Part shown: in pieces, positions 1 through 10,003 of the stretch
Layout: each line of letters begins with the position of its first letter
Position numbering within the stretch: the first letter of the stretch is position 1
NCBI GenBank assembly: GCA_014529385.2
Contig: CM043953.1
Location: forward strand, 84,390,342 to 84,450,341
Source: Adiantum capillus-veneris
Taxonomy: Eukaryota; Streptophyta; Polypodiopsida; Polypodiales; Pteridaceae
Direction: 5' to 3'
DNA: 60,000 nt
Position numbers and translations under genes: made by a program
The notes under the pieces: model-generated
The model's database searches: none
Seen by the model: the letters and a program-made list of their open reading frames with translations, nothing else
What the model was told of the DNA's origin: nothing

Positions 1-170
1 ACTTATAACATCTACCTAACCTATAACCTAACCTAAACGAAGTTCGTTAGCGTTTTTAAAAGTACACGAGTCATCTTCGAAGTCCGATTGCGTTTTTTCT
101 ACTATTAATTTGATGCCAGCTCTAACCTAAACTATAATCGCTATGCCTAACCTATAATCAAACCTAACGT
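1..170. repeat. CCTAA-rich degenerate repeat, left part
   Basis: Short runs of CCTAAC/CCTATAACC mixed with unique words such as AAGTACACGAGTCATC. The same words in the same order recur just after position 9640, so this is the left half of a repeat block split by the retrotransposon that starts at 171. No coding sequence. Confidence 0.8.
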
Positions 171-833
171 TGGCATGATGTGGCACGTGCATGGTGGGAA
201 CGGAAGCTAAGCCTTACAATATTATGGATTCCATGTGTATACCTTAAGTGTGCATAAGTATATGCATTTTCCATTTAGCATGCAAAAAGCTAGTCGAAGT
301 TTGATGTGTCACACTTGTTGGGAATGGGCTTCGATCCTGGTCTTCTTTGTGAACCTCTTCTTGGAGCCATGATGAAATAAGCCTATAAAACATACCTCCT
401 ATCTACTAGGCATCCTAGGTGGCATATGACATGTATAGCATGGTCAAAAGTGGCCTTAGTCATAGTATACCCCATGAGGTGTCATTCTACACATAGTAGG
501 TGCACTTTGGAGTGATTATGGACCTAGAAAAATCCCTTAGAAAAGTGGTTATGGGTTTGTTTGATGTCATCCATGATGTATGCCAAGCTCTCTCTCAATT
601 TTTATGAAGCTACTTTATGCACATGTTCTCACCATAGCTCAACAACTCTTGACATGTGGCGGCAAGGAGAAGATATTTGGAGAAAGATCTAGAAGAACCT
701 CTAGATATTTCTTGAACAGAAAGATCTAGAAACTTTGAACATAATTTCAAGATATTTTGAAAAGAGAGACACTTGTCACACAAATCCCTTGGATATTTCT
801 AAGCAAATATCTTCTTCAAGAGGCAACTTCACC

Positions 834-842
834 TATAAATAG
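834..842 (+). promoter_or_regulatory. TATA box in 5' LTR
   Basis: TATAAATAG, followed about 30 bases later by a CA-rich, TC-rich stretch suited to initiation. It lies upstream of the AATAAA at 1075, as expected for the U3/R border, and the same site occurs in the 3' LTR at 8530. Confidence 0.7.
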
Positions 843-1074
843 AGCCTCTTGCCCCTCACTTGGGCATCAAGCAAACCATCAAGCAATCAAGCGCTCAAGC
901 AATCCCCATAATCAAGCCACTCTATCAAGCCATCACCCAACCTGCTAGCCATCTCCTTGAGGAAAACTTTCTCTCAATTTCAGCCCAACACATCTTGAGC
1001 TTGCTACTTAGTGCCTCAAGCCTTCTATCTCCTCACTTGTAATACTCATACACTCTATGTAACCTTCTTTCATC

Positions 1075-1080
1075 AATAAA
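1075..1080 (+). terminator. poly(A) signal in 5' LTR (R region)
   Basis: AATAAA about 240 bases downstream of the TATA box, conserved in the 3' LTR at 8771. Confidence 0.55.
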
Positions 1081-1884
1081 GACGCATTGTTGGTGGCTTG
1101 CAAACAGTGTTGGGGACTACTATACATCATTTACTTCATCAAGTTGGCTACAATACCACAAGTGTTGAGGTGTGCTTGTGTGGGTCTTTGTGTGTTGGTT
1201 GTCTCTCTTATCTCTTCCCTCCATTGTTTGACAGCTTTATGAGCTTTCTTAGATGAATAAGCCCAATGGTGTAACTTTTCAACCCTTTCACTTTGTGCAA
1301 TATTTTAGAATTAACGTGTGTATTAGCCGTAAAATCCACCTCCAATAGAGAATTGTGTTACTTTTTGGTCCGGAAAGACTGCAAGAAATTCTTCTTTCTC
1401 CACGTTCTCTTATTTTTCCACTACTAGACTACTATAATGCTTTCAATGTGCACATATTTATTCTCCTCTAGGGGTTGAGTCTTGCTTTCTTAATATTACT
1501 ATGAACCAAGAAGACTTGTACACACGGCTCACTGCTATCGCTAGGCAAATTATCTACATCTTTGTAAGCACTAAGTTACAGTTTCAAAGAACCATTCGCA
1601 GTCTATTTGGAGCACAACCACTTGCTATTATAAATGCATTAGTGAACCCTTTCATCGTGCCTTTGATTAGATACGATCAAACCCTTAATGTTTTCATCTT
1701 TGTTTTGTTTTGAGGGTTTCACGTGTGCGTATGTGTGTGTCTGCGTGTAAGATTCCAATGGCTACACACAATGTATTTGCTACAAACCCTAAGCTTGCTT
1801 AAGTGAAAAGCTTCACAGTCTCCCCACAAACCCTCACAGCTAGAGGCCCGGCGCCTTCCTGGCAAGACCGCGAACTCTTTGACA

Positions 1885-1953
1885 CACTTTTTGGTGAGCC
1901 TGACGCGAAGTTTGTCAGGGTGAGTTAGTGGGGATCTGCAAGCTACTTCAACC
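1885..1953 (+). other. leader with candidate primer-binding site of element A
   Basis: Just after the LTR comes TTGGTGAGCCTGACGCGAAG. The TGG at 1892-1894 could pair with a tRNA CCA end. It is not the usual iMet primer site. A related block follows the 5' LTR of element B (minus strand, just below 57036), so this segment is conserved in the family. The gag ATG follows at 1954. Confidence 0.45.
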
Positions 1954-3309
1954 ATGGGTGATCATCATCCCCAGCAGCAAGGTATGCCTTTTGATCCCTC
2001 TACAATGCATATGTTTCAAGAATTTGCCTTGTTTATGCAACAACAGCATGCTACAGAAAGACAAGAAGTGTCAGCAACCAAAGCTATTCAAGCAGTGGTG
2101 CACAATATGGACCAGTTTAATGGGAAAGATGTGACAAAGTATCTTCGTGGCTATATAAAGGAGATGGAGTTGCATCGTGTGCCAGAAGATGAGATGCTCC
2201 AAAGCTTTGATCTTGTTGTGACTCCCGAGATTAGAGTGCACGTGAGAGGAATTAGGAATGAGCATGGAAGAAATTGGGAGGAGTTCAATCTAGCAATGAA
2301 GGAGGAGTATTTCATGGAGGACTCTGAGAGAGTAACAAAGAGAACTTTCCTAGAGTGGGTAGCCAAGCCGAAGGAGGGGCTCTCTCCAACAGAGCTACTC
2401 AGGGAGTTTGAGCGACGATATGCTCAACTCACAAGGACAGAGAAGGCCACACTCGACTTAGAAAAGACAGAGCTCTTCTTACAAGCAACAAGAAAGGAGC
2501 TCCAGGAGCAGTTGGAGCTACTTCTTGAGGACAAAGACGCTGAGCAGGGACTGAAGACAGATTGGAACGAAGTTGAAGCTACTGTTTCATTACTTGCCAA
2601 GCGCCAAAGGAGACGGGATAAGATGGTTGTTGATAGTGCACCATCTACCTCCGCAACTTCTAAAAAGATGGTAAAGCCTTCTTCCTTTATGCTCCCAAAA
2701 GTTGATGACACTGTAGTAGATGAGCTTGTGAAAGGTATGAGGGATTTAAAATTAAAACTTAAAAAGCTTGAAGAGAAGGGGCAACCATTGGCACCATCTT
2801 CAAGGCAAAAACAACAACCTAAAGAAGGTTTTGTTCATAGATGCATATGGTGTGATAGCACAGAGCATGCTAGGAGAGAATGTGACAGCTTCAGTGAAAC
2901 TTTGAGAAAAGATCTTGTCTTCTTCAAGGATGGGAAGATTCACTTAAGGGAGACAGGTTTACCCTTAAGGACTAACTTTGGGAAAGAAGGAATGCAGAGT
3001 CTGGTAGAGGATATGGGCACTACCCATGCCATCTCTGCATCTGAGCAATCTACTTATACAGTCAACATTGAACCATTGAGGAGTTTTGAAGAAAATGGTA
3101 AGTTGTGGCCAAGTGCTATGGAGCTATCAAGGAAAGAAAAGCTTACAAGAGAAGTTCTACATGAAGCAGGTGACTGTATTCGTCTAGAAACAGGATGGAA
3201 TGACCCTGTGGACTCCTTGTCAGTGCATGCCTATATTGCAAGATGTCAAAACAACGAAGTGTTTGTGGAAGAAAAGCGCAGGCGAGAGAGTGGTGACGAA
3301 GGACCATAA
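1954..3309 (+). CDS. gag: gag capsid/nucleocapsid protein of element A
   Basis: Intact 451-residue frame. The N-terminus is Q/H-rich. The middle (about residues 50-180) is helical and charged, starting near FNGKDVTKYLRGYIKEMEL, and resembles a retrotransposon capsid. Near residues 298-311 is one CCHC zinc knuckle, CIWCDSTEHARREC (C-x2-C-x4-H-x4-C), the RNA-binding nucleocapsid signature. The start ATG lies about 70 bases after the LTR and is the first in frame. The frame ends with TAA at 3307-3309. The protease part continues in the same frame after it, and element B lines up without a stop here, so the ancestral element probably had one gag-pol frame. Expected role: forms the cytoplasmic particle that packages element RNA. 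Confidence 0.88.
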   Translation: MGDHHPQQQGMPFDPSTMHMFQEFALFMQQQHATERQEVSATKAIQAVVHNMDQFNGKDVTKYLRGYIKEMELHRVPEDEMLQSFDLVVTPEIRVHVRGIRNEHGRNWEEFNLAMKEEYFMEDSERVTKRTFLEWVAKPKEGLSPTELLREFERRYAQLTRTEKATLDLEKTELFLQATRKELQEQLELLLEDKDAEQGLKTDWNEVEATVSLLAKRQRRRDKMVVDSAPSTSATSKKMVKPSSFMLPKVDDTVVDELVKGMRDLKLKLKKLEEKGQPLAPSSRQKQQPKEGFVHRCIWCDSTEHARRECDSFSETLRKDLVFFKDGKIHLRETGLPLRTNFGKEGMQSLVEDMGTTHAISASEQSTYTVNIEPLRSFEENGKLWPSAMELSRKEKLTREVLHEAGDCIRLETGWNDPVDSLSVHAYIARCQNNEVFVEEKRRRESGDEGP

Positions 3310-3381
3310 AAAAGAATTACTAGAAGAAGAAACACAATACCTCCTCGAGCGCCTCCGACACAGGAAGCACCCCCACCTGAA

Positions 3382-4317
3382 GTGACTATGGAAAAAAGTA
3401 CAACTGGGAGGAAAAAGGACTCATCAAAAGGTAAGCCTAAAACTCCAACTTATAAGTTACAGTCTGATATTGAGGATGCTACAGACTTAAAGAAAGTTCT
3501 AGAAGAAAGAATTTTGAATAGCAAAATAGAGTTTACCTTGGGGGAGTTCCTTGGCATAGCCAAGCGCGAGTTTCACGAGGAGATCATTGATATCATCAAG
3601 AAAAAGAGGCAAACTCTTGTTGACACCATTCACTTGCAATTTGAAGGAGAAATCTTAAAGACACAGGTAATACAAGTGGAAGACAGAGAGCATGGTGAGG
3701 ATGTCGTAGGGTGCTACCATTCTTCTGGAAGAACAAAGCAAGTACAATTTTCAAATGGAGATGAGGAGTACGAATCCATTCCAAGAAGTCACTTTTCCAG
3801 GAATCATTGGGCAAGAGCTACGACAGAGACAATGGTCAAGGTGGGTGATCTTGAAGAGCCATTTTTTGCCTTAATTGACCATGGCTCAGAAATAAACATA
3901 ATGTCAAAGAGCTTCTTCAACAAGTACAAATTATCAATAGACACAAATCATGGATGGATGGTTAAGGTAGAAAATAATTCATCAGGTGAGTTATATGCAG
4001 CTTGTCCTAGTGTGAAAGTGACTATTGAAGTTGTAAAGGAAGAGCACAATTTCTTTGTACAGGACACATCTTCTTATGATCTCATCCTTGGACAACCGTA
4101 CATTAAAGGGGTTAGAATGAAAACAAAGGTAATGGATAATGGTTCTGCTTATGCTAGGATAAGAAGTAAAGATGGAAAATGTGATGTTCAATTTCTCACT
4201 GTCTGTGTGAATCATGAAAGAAATCGTGACAGTCTCCGAGAGCGCCCATTGCCCAGATTGAGAAAAGAGTTTTATGATCATCGAGAGAGAATGGGTTTTG
4301 GCCAGCTACCATTGTAG
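3382..4317 (+). CDS. retrotransposon aspartic protease region of element A
   Basis: 311-residue open stretch in the same frame as gag. The catalytic segment is ALIDHGSEINIMS at about residues 164-176. The retropepsin triad normally reads D-T/S-G, but here it is D-H-G-S. The flap/second half is recognisable by ILGQPYI near residue 236. The N-terminal half (residues 40-80, EFTLGEFLGIAKREFHEEII) is conserved in element B. Role: would cut the gag-pol polyprotein. The ATG at 3382 is only the first Met after the gag stop, and the true product was probably gag-pol. The 3' end is a TAG just before the reverse transcriptase region, which starts in another frame, so pol is already broken here. Confidence 0.82.
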   Translation: MTMEKSTTGRKKDSSKGKPKTPTYKLQSDIEDATDLKKVLEERILNSKIEFTLGEFLGIAKREFHEEIIDIIKKKRQTLVDTIHLQFEGEILKTQVIQVEDREHGEDVVGCYHSSGRTKQVQFSNGDEEYESIPRSHFSRNHWARATTETMVKVGDLEEPFFALIDHGSEINIMSKSFFNKYKLSIDTNHGWMVKVENNSSGELYAACPSVKVTIEVVKEEHNFFVQDTSSYDLILGQPYIKGVRMKTKVMDNGSAYARIRSKDGKCDVQFLTVCVNHERNRDSLRERPLPRLRKEFYDHRERMGFGQLPL

Positions 4318-4430
4318 AGTGGGATTACGATGGTACAGAAAGGGAAAGGTTCTCACATAAGGAGGTTTTCTATACAGGTTTTACATGTATAACAGAATAT
4401 GGATATGTCTCTTTTCTACAATGTGAGAAC

Positions 4431-5720
4431 TTGAGTCGAAGTTCCCGCAAACATCTACATAGTCTACAAAAGGAGTGGAAAGAGCATGGTCTGCTAGGAA
4501 ACAATGAAAACATAGCATGTGTGTTTGAGGAGTTTTCTTTTGTGGACACATTAGAGGATTTGCAGTCTATAGTAGATTATCCTTCGCATGACCAAAATGA
4601 GATAGTGAAAGTGTGCTCACTTGAAATGTACAATGTGGTTGAGGCATTTCAAAAGGAACAAGAGGATAGAAAGCAAAAACATGAAGTAAAGGTGGACACC
4701 AAGTACAAGACTGTGGCAAAGAAGGTAAAACCAATGGCACTTCCTTTGCCAAAGGACTGCAAGGAAAATCTAGAACAGGCTTCTTTGCAACCTAGTCTCA
4801 GAGATCCAAAAGGGATTGGACACAGGTTTACAAAGGAATCTCTAAAGCAATTGAAGATTGGGAATGAGGACTCCTTGACACAGGTTGAAAGGGAATTTTT
4901 TGAATTGATGCTCTCTAAACATGGAAAGGCATTTGCATTTGAGCCACATGAGATAGGATGTGTAGATCCTACCATTGTTGCTCCTATGGTGATCTTTACC
5001 ATCCCTCATGTACCTTGAAACTTACGGCCAATACCAGTTTCAAAGGCTCACTTACCAAAGTTAATTGAGTTGCTAAATGAGAAGATCAAGATGGGTATTT
5101 TGGAGCCTTCATATGCCCCATACTCAAACAGGTCGTCCACATTACCAAAGAAGAATGGAGCTTTGCGCTTCATCCAAGATATGTAGCCGGTCAACAAAGT
5201 CACAATCAAGAAAATGGGTACAGGGCCAATTGTGGATGAGTCTGCAGAAGCATTTGCGAGAAGGCCAATATATTCTATGGGAGATTTGTACTCAGGGTAT
5301 GATCAATTCCAACTAGCAATGGAAAGCAGTGATCTGACTACCATGAGGACACCTTTGGGTTTGGTGAGGATATGTACCTTACCACAGGGAGCAACCAATT
5401 CGGTTGCACATATGATGAATGGTATGAATAAGGTCTAACGTGACTTTAGTCCCCAAGTAACTATTCCCTTTCTTGATGATGTTCCTATCAAAGGATGTGA
5501 AGAAAGTAATAAAGATGAAGCTTTGGATTCCAAGGGGTGCCGCAACTTTGTGGCACAACACATAGATGATTGTGACAAGATCCTATCCATACTGGAAGAG
5601 GTGAACCTTACCCTCTCAGGACAAAAGTCTGTGTTTGGAGTGAAGGAGGTGTTGATTGTTGGGCACATGTGTGGCCCCAATGAGAGACGACCTTGTCCAT
5701 CAAAAATTGATGCAATTCAA
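4431..5720 (+). pseudogene. broken reverse transcriptase of element A
   Basis: The N-terminal connector (4431-5018) ends in the family motif EIGCVDPT..APM, then breaks at TGA 5016-5018. Palm/finger segments follow: PIPVSKAHLPKL, then a TAG at 5184-5186, then YSGYDQFQLAM (5286 on), TPLGLVR and LPQGATNSVAHMMNGM, then a TAA at 5436-5438. The catalytic box FLDD is at 5469-5480 (canonical Y/F-x-D-D). The thumb follows from 5523. At least three stops lie within the enzyme, so no full reverse transcriptase can be made. The TGA and TAG can be read as single changes of Trp and Gln codons. Confidence 0.85.
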
Positions 5721-6485
5721 AAGATGAAGGAGGTATGCATATTTGTAAGTGAAGTTTGCAAATTTCTTGGTGCATGTGTGTTTTATGTTATATGGGTTCC
5801 ACATTATGCACATGTAGCAGATCCTTTGTATCAATTGTTAAGGAAAAACCAAAAGTTTTATTGGGGAGACGCACCAGCAAGGTCTATAAGAAAGCTAAAG
5901 GATTTGCTACAACAAGCACCAACTTTAAGAAAGGTAAACTATGAGTGTGGAAAGTCAGTAATAGTGATAGTGGATACGAGTCCGACAGGAATTGGATGGG
6001 CAATAGGGCAGGATGACGAAGAGGAACATAGGTATGCGGTAAGGTTTGGAGCCAAGGTTCTAATTACTCGACAAAGGAATTACCCACAGGTAAAACAGGT
6101 GTTGTGGGGCATAGTTACAGCACTAAAGTGTGAAAAGGAGTACTTGATTGGAGCATATGTGGTTGTGGAAACAGATTTTCTGCCACTCCTTGGAATGATT
6201 ACAAGCTGCTCAACACTAGACATTGCCATGCTAAGATGGATTGCCTACATTAAGTCCTTGAATCCTGAGTTCAAGCATATTGCAGGAAAAGACAATCGGG
6301 TAAGCGGATATGCTGTGGCAAGGTATGAGGATGAGCAAGACATGGTAGATGATAATGAAGATGTAGGCACAAGGTTCTACTCCATTAATCATGTTGAGCA
6401 TAATGATGTTGGCACACGTAGTGCACTTGAGTTGTTTTTAGAAAATGGGTATGAAGGAGATTGGTTGCTTATTGGTGTTATTTGA
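5721..6485 (+). pseudogene. RNase H region of element A
   Basis: Part of an open frame running 5523-6485. RNase H begins near VIVIVDTSPTGIGWAIGQDD (5959 on), which holds the first catalytic Asp. The segment QRNYPQVKQVLWGI has Val where family members usually have the catalytic Glu (QELWG). VVETDFLPLLGMI supplies the third acidic position. The frame ends at TGA 6483-6485 within the linker to integrase. Role: removal of the RNA strand during cDNA synthesis. The lost Glu suggests decay even where the frame is open. Confidence 0.75.
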
Positions 6486-7862
6486 GTACTTTAACAAAAC
6501 AGGGTGATTGGTCTGAGCATGAGTTTAAGAGGATACGCAAAAAAGCATATGGGTACTTTCTGCAGGATGGTTACTTATGGAAACATCCAAAACAGAAGGG
6601 TGCTATACCACAAAGGGTAGTATGTAACAAACAGAGTCAAGTAAAGCTCATGCAGGAGTTTCATGAGAACCTATGGGCTGGACACCGTGGTGTGTGGGCA
6701 GCCTTTTCAAAGCTAAAGGAAAGGTATTGGTGGAAAGGTATGTGCAAGGATGTATGTATCCCACTTTGTGGAATCATGTGTAACATGTCAAATGTATTCA
6801 AATGTGCAACATCGTGATGGGTTACATCCTACTTATCCACTAGCCATGCATTACAAATGGGTTGTGGATCTAGTCACCATGCCTTTAGGACTCTGGCAGA
6901 TGAGGTACTTGGTTCTTGCAAGAGAAGACTTGACTAATCAGGTTGAAGGGCGAGCTTTAAGGACAAAGACTACAGAGACAGTATGTAAATTTCTGGATAT
7001 AATGTGCTGCTATGGTTGTGTAGGAAAGATAATTGCAGATGGAGGAGAGTTGGATGCCGAGGAAGCAAGGAAATTCTTTTCCAGGATAGGAATCAAGCTT
7101 TCCCTTACCACTTCTTACAATCCGGAAGGAAAACAGAAAAAGTGAAAGAGGGCATCCACCAATCATCAAACCCTTGGCTAAAGCTTGTGAAGGGAGAATT
7201 AGTGAGTGGTCAAAACTATTGCCATATGCTTTATGGGCTGATCACACGACACACAGCTCAGTAACTGGCTACATGCCTGCAGAATTGATGTATGGTTAAA
7301 ATTATGTAATGCCCATTGAAGAGACCATTCCCACATGGAATGTGATACCTTGACAAGATGGGCTTAGCAAAGAAGAGCTCCTTGCCTTGCGTATAAGACA
7401 GCTAGAAAGAACGCCTGTAGATATTGAGGTTGCAAAAGAAAGATTGAAGAATGCCAGGTTGAAAAGCAAGGACTACTTTGATAGACGACACAATCTAAGA
7501 AGGAAGGAAATTAAGCAAGGAGATTGGGTTTTAGTGTATGACAGTAGTCTTGATAACCAGCATACTGTCATGCAAAAGGTTTCAAAAAGATGGTTTGGAC
7601 CGTATATAGTCAAGTACGTATATGACAATGCCACTTACACCCTGGCTGAATTGGATGGAACAAAGATAATGATACCCATTGCAGGAAAGAGAATCAAGGT
7701 ATTCAAAGGAAGAGAGGATAGTCATCCGGTTGAACAAGTAAGCGAGAATGAAGGCTTGGAGTCACCCAGTGAAGATGAAGAAGAAGAAACTCCAAGAGAG
7801 TCGAACCTGCAAACATTGGCTGTGGCACATACAAGAGGATGTGCAGGTTTAGACGGGGTGGA
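6486..7862 (+). pseudogene. broken integrase of element A
   Basis: The zinc-binding HHCC domain starts at EFHENLWAGHRGVW (6657 on) and continues to the C-x2-C pair (ESCVTCQ in a second frame, from 6773), so a frame change lies near 6775. The core reads WVVDLVTMP (first Asp), then IIADGGELDA (second Asp), then SYNPEGKQKK with a break at TGA 7143-7145 where the Glu region should continue. A further segment with stops follows (7146-7386). The C-terminal domain is open at 7387-7902 (GDWVLVYDSSLDNQH, KRWFGPYIVKYV) with an acidic tail that runs into the 3' LTR. No chromodomain was seen. Confidence 0.82.
7851..7862 (+). other. polypurine tract of element A
   Basis: AGACGGGGTGGA directly before the 3' LTR. 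The same GGGGTGGA followed by TGTC occurs in element B at 51070-51081 (minus strand), which fixes the LTR start. Confidence 0.7.
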
Positions 7863-8529
7863 TGTCGTGCCGTGGCACGTGCATGGTGGGAACGAAAGCT
7901 AAGCCCTAAAATATTATGGATTTTATGTGTATACCTTAAGTGTGTATAAGTATATGCATTTTCCATTTAGCATGCAAAAATCTAGTCGAAGTCTGATGTG
8001 TCACTCTTGTTGCTTGGGAATGGGCTTCAATCCCGGGCTTCTTTGTGAACCTCTTCTTCAAGCCATGATGAAATGAGTCTATAAAACATACCTCCTATCT
8101 ACTAGGCATCCTAGGTGGCATATGACATGTATAGCATGGCCAAAAGTGGCCTTAGTCATAGTATACCCCATGAGGTGTCATTCTACACATAGTAGGTGCA
8201 CTTTGGAGTGATTATGGACCTAGAAAAATCCCTTAGAAAAGTGGTTACGAGTTTGTTTGATCTCATCCATGATGTATGCCAAGCTCTCTCTCAATTTTTA
8301 TGAAGCTACTTTATGCACATGTTCCCACCATAGCTCAACAACTCTTGACATGTGGCGGCAAGGAGAAGATATTTGGAGAAAGATCTAGAAGAACCTCTAG
8401 ATATTTCTTGAACAGAAAGATCTAGAAACTTTGAACATAATTTCGAGATATTTTGAAAAGAGAGACACTTGTCACACAAATCCCTTGGATATTTCTAAGC
8501 AAATATCTTCTTCAAGAGGCAACTTCACC

Positions 8530-8538
8530 TATAAATAG
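8530..8538 (+). promoter_or_regulatory. TATA box in 3' LTR
   Basis: TATAAATAG, the counterpart of 834-842. It could drive read-out transcription into the right flank. Confidence 0.6.
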
Positions 8539-8770
8539 AGCCTCTTGCCCCTCACTTGGGCATCAAGCAAACCATCAAGCAATCAAGCGCTCAAGCAATC
8601 CCCATAATCAAGCCACTCTATCAAGCCATCACCCAACCTCCTATCCATCTCCTTGAGGAACACTTTCTCTCAATTTCAGCCCAACGCATCTTGAGCTTGC
8701 TACTTAGTGCCTCAAGCCTTCTATCTCCTCACTTGTAATACTCATACACTCTATGTAACCTTCTTTCATC

Positions 8771-8776
8771 AATAAA
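8771..8776 (+). terminator. poly(A) signal in 3' LTR
   Basis: AATAAA, the counterpart of 1075-1080. It is the site where element transcripts would be cleaved and polyadenylated. Confidence 0.55.
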
Positions 8777-9600
8777 GACACATTGTTGGTGGCTTGCAAA
8801 TGGTGTTGGGGACTACTACACATCATCTACTTCATCAAGTTGGCTACAATACCACAAGTGTTGAGGTGTGCTTCACTTCTTTGGATTAAGCTTGTTTGGG
8901 TCTTTGTGTGTTGGTTGTCTCTCTTATCTCTTCCCTCCATTGTTTGACTGCTTTCTGAGCTTTCTTAGATGAATAACCCCAATGGTGTAACTTTTCAACT
9001 CTTTCACTTTGTGCAATATATTAGAATTAACGTTTGTATTAGTTGTAAAATCCACTTCCAACAGAGAATTGTGTTACTCTTTGGTCCGGAAAGACTGCAA
9101 GAAATTCTTCTTTCTCCACGTTCTCTTATTTTTCCACTACTAGACTACTATAATGCTTTCAATGTGCACATATTTATTCTCCTCTAGGGGTTGAGTCTTG
9201 CTTTCTTAATATTACTATGAACCAAGAAGACTTGTACACACGGCTCACTGCTATCGCTAGGCAAATTATCTACATCTTTGTAAGCACTAAGTTACAGTTT
9301 CAAAGAACCATTCGCAGTCTATTTGGAGCACAACCACTTGCTATTATAAATGCATTAGTGAACCCTTTCATCGTGCCTTTGATTAGATACGATCAAACCC
9401 TTAATGTTTTCATCTTTGGTTTGTTTTGAGGGTTTCACGTGTGCGTATGTGTGTGTCTGCGTGTAAGATTCCAATGGCTACACACAATGTATTTGCTACA
9501 AACCCTAAGCTTGCTTAAGTGAAAAGCTTCACAGTCTCCCCACAAACCCTCACAGCTAGAGGACTGGCGCCTTCCTAGCAAGACCGCGAACTCTTTGACG

Positions 9601-10003
9601 ACATAAAACCTATATCCTACCTAACTTAATGTAACCTAACTTATTATATCTATCTAACCTATAACCTAACCTAACCGAAGTCTGTTTGCGCTTTTAAAAG
9701 TACACGAGTCATCTTCGAAGTCTGATTGCATTTTTTCTACTATTAATTTGACGCTAGCTCTAAATTAGCCTATAATCGTTATGCCTAACCTATAATCTAA
9801 CCTAACATAAAACCTATACCTAGCTTAACTTAATGTAACCTAACTTATAACATCTGCCTAACCTAACCGAAGTCCGTTTGCATTTTTAGAAGTACACGAG
9901 TCATATTCGAAGTCCGTTTGTATTTTTTTTACTATTATGCCGTCGATAGCTCTAAACTAACCTATAATCTCACCTAACATATAACCTAAACCTAACCTAA
10001 CAT
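9601..10003. repeat. CCTAA-rich degenerate repeat
   Basis: CCTAAC and CCTATAACC words with an inner duplicated block (AAGTACACGAGTCAT followed by CGAAGTC occurs twice, near 9698 and 9891). Continuation of 1-170 across the retrotransposon. No coding signal. Confidence 0.8.

Larger units (their letters stand above)
171..1884 (+). repeat. 5' LTR of element A
   Basis: It matches 7863-9600 almost along its whole length. The first about 400 bases differ by roughly 5 percent and the last about 380 by roughly 1 percent (counted by eye). It starts TGGCATG (TGTCGTG in the 3' copy) and ends near CTCTTTGACA. It contains a TATA box and a poly(A) signal that divide it into U3, R and U5. Confidence 0.88.
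171..9600 (+). mobile_element. Ty3-type LTR retrotransposon, element A
   Basis: Two direct LTRs of about 1.7 kb flank gag, protease, reverse transcriptase, RNase H and integrase in the Ty3 order, all on the plus strand. Gag is fully open, but pol carries several stops and frame changes, so the copy cannot act alone. The protein family is the same as that of element B (49842-58066), although LTR bodies differ. The flanks at 1-170 and 9601 onward belong to the same CCTAA-rich repeat, showing the insertion target. A clean target duplication is not visible: AACGT on the left and GACGA on the right share only ACG, so the exact ends may be off by a few bases. Confidence 0.92.
7863..9600 (+). repeat. 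3' LTR of element A
   Basis: Starts TGTCGTGCC after the polypurine tract and ends near CTCTTTGACG. It has a 20 bp insertion around 8871-8892 that the 5' LTR lacks, and is otherwise nearly identical over the R and U5 parts. Confidence 0.88.

Noticed and set aside
1501-1713. 70-codon frame in the LTR of element A, repeated at 9217-9429
   Set aside because: Conserved only because LTRs are copies of each other; it has no known domain and lies in U5.
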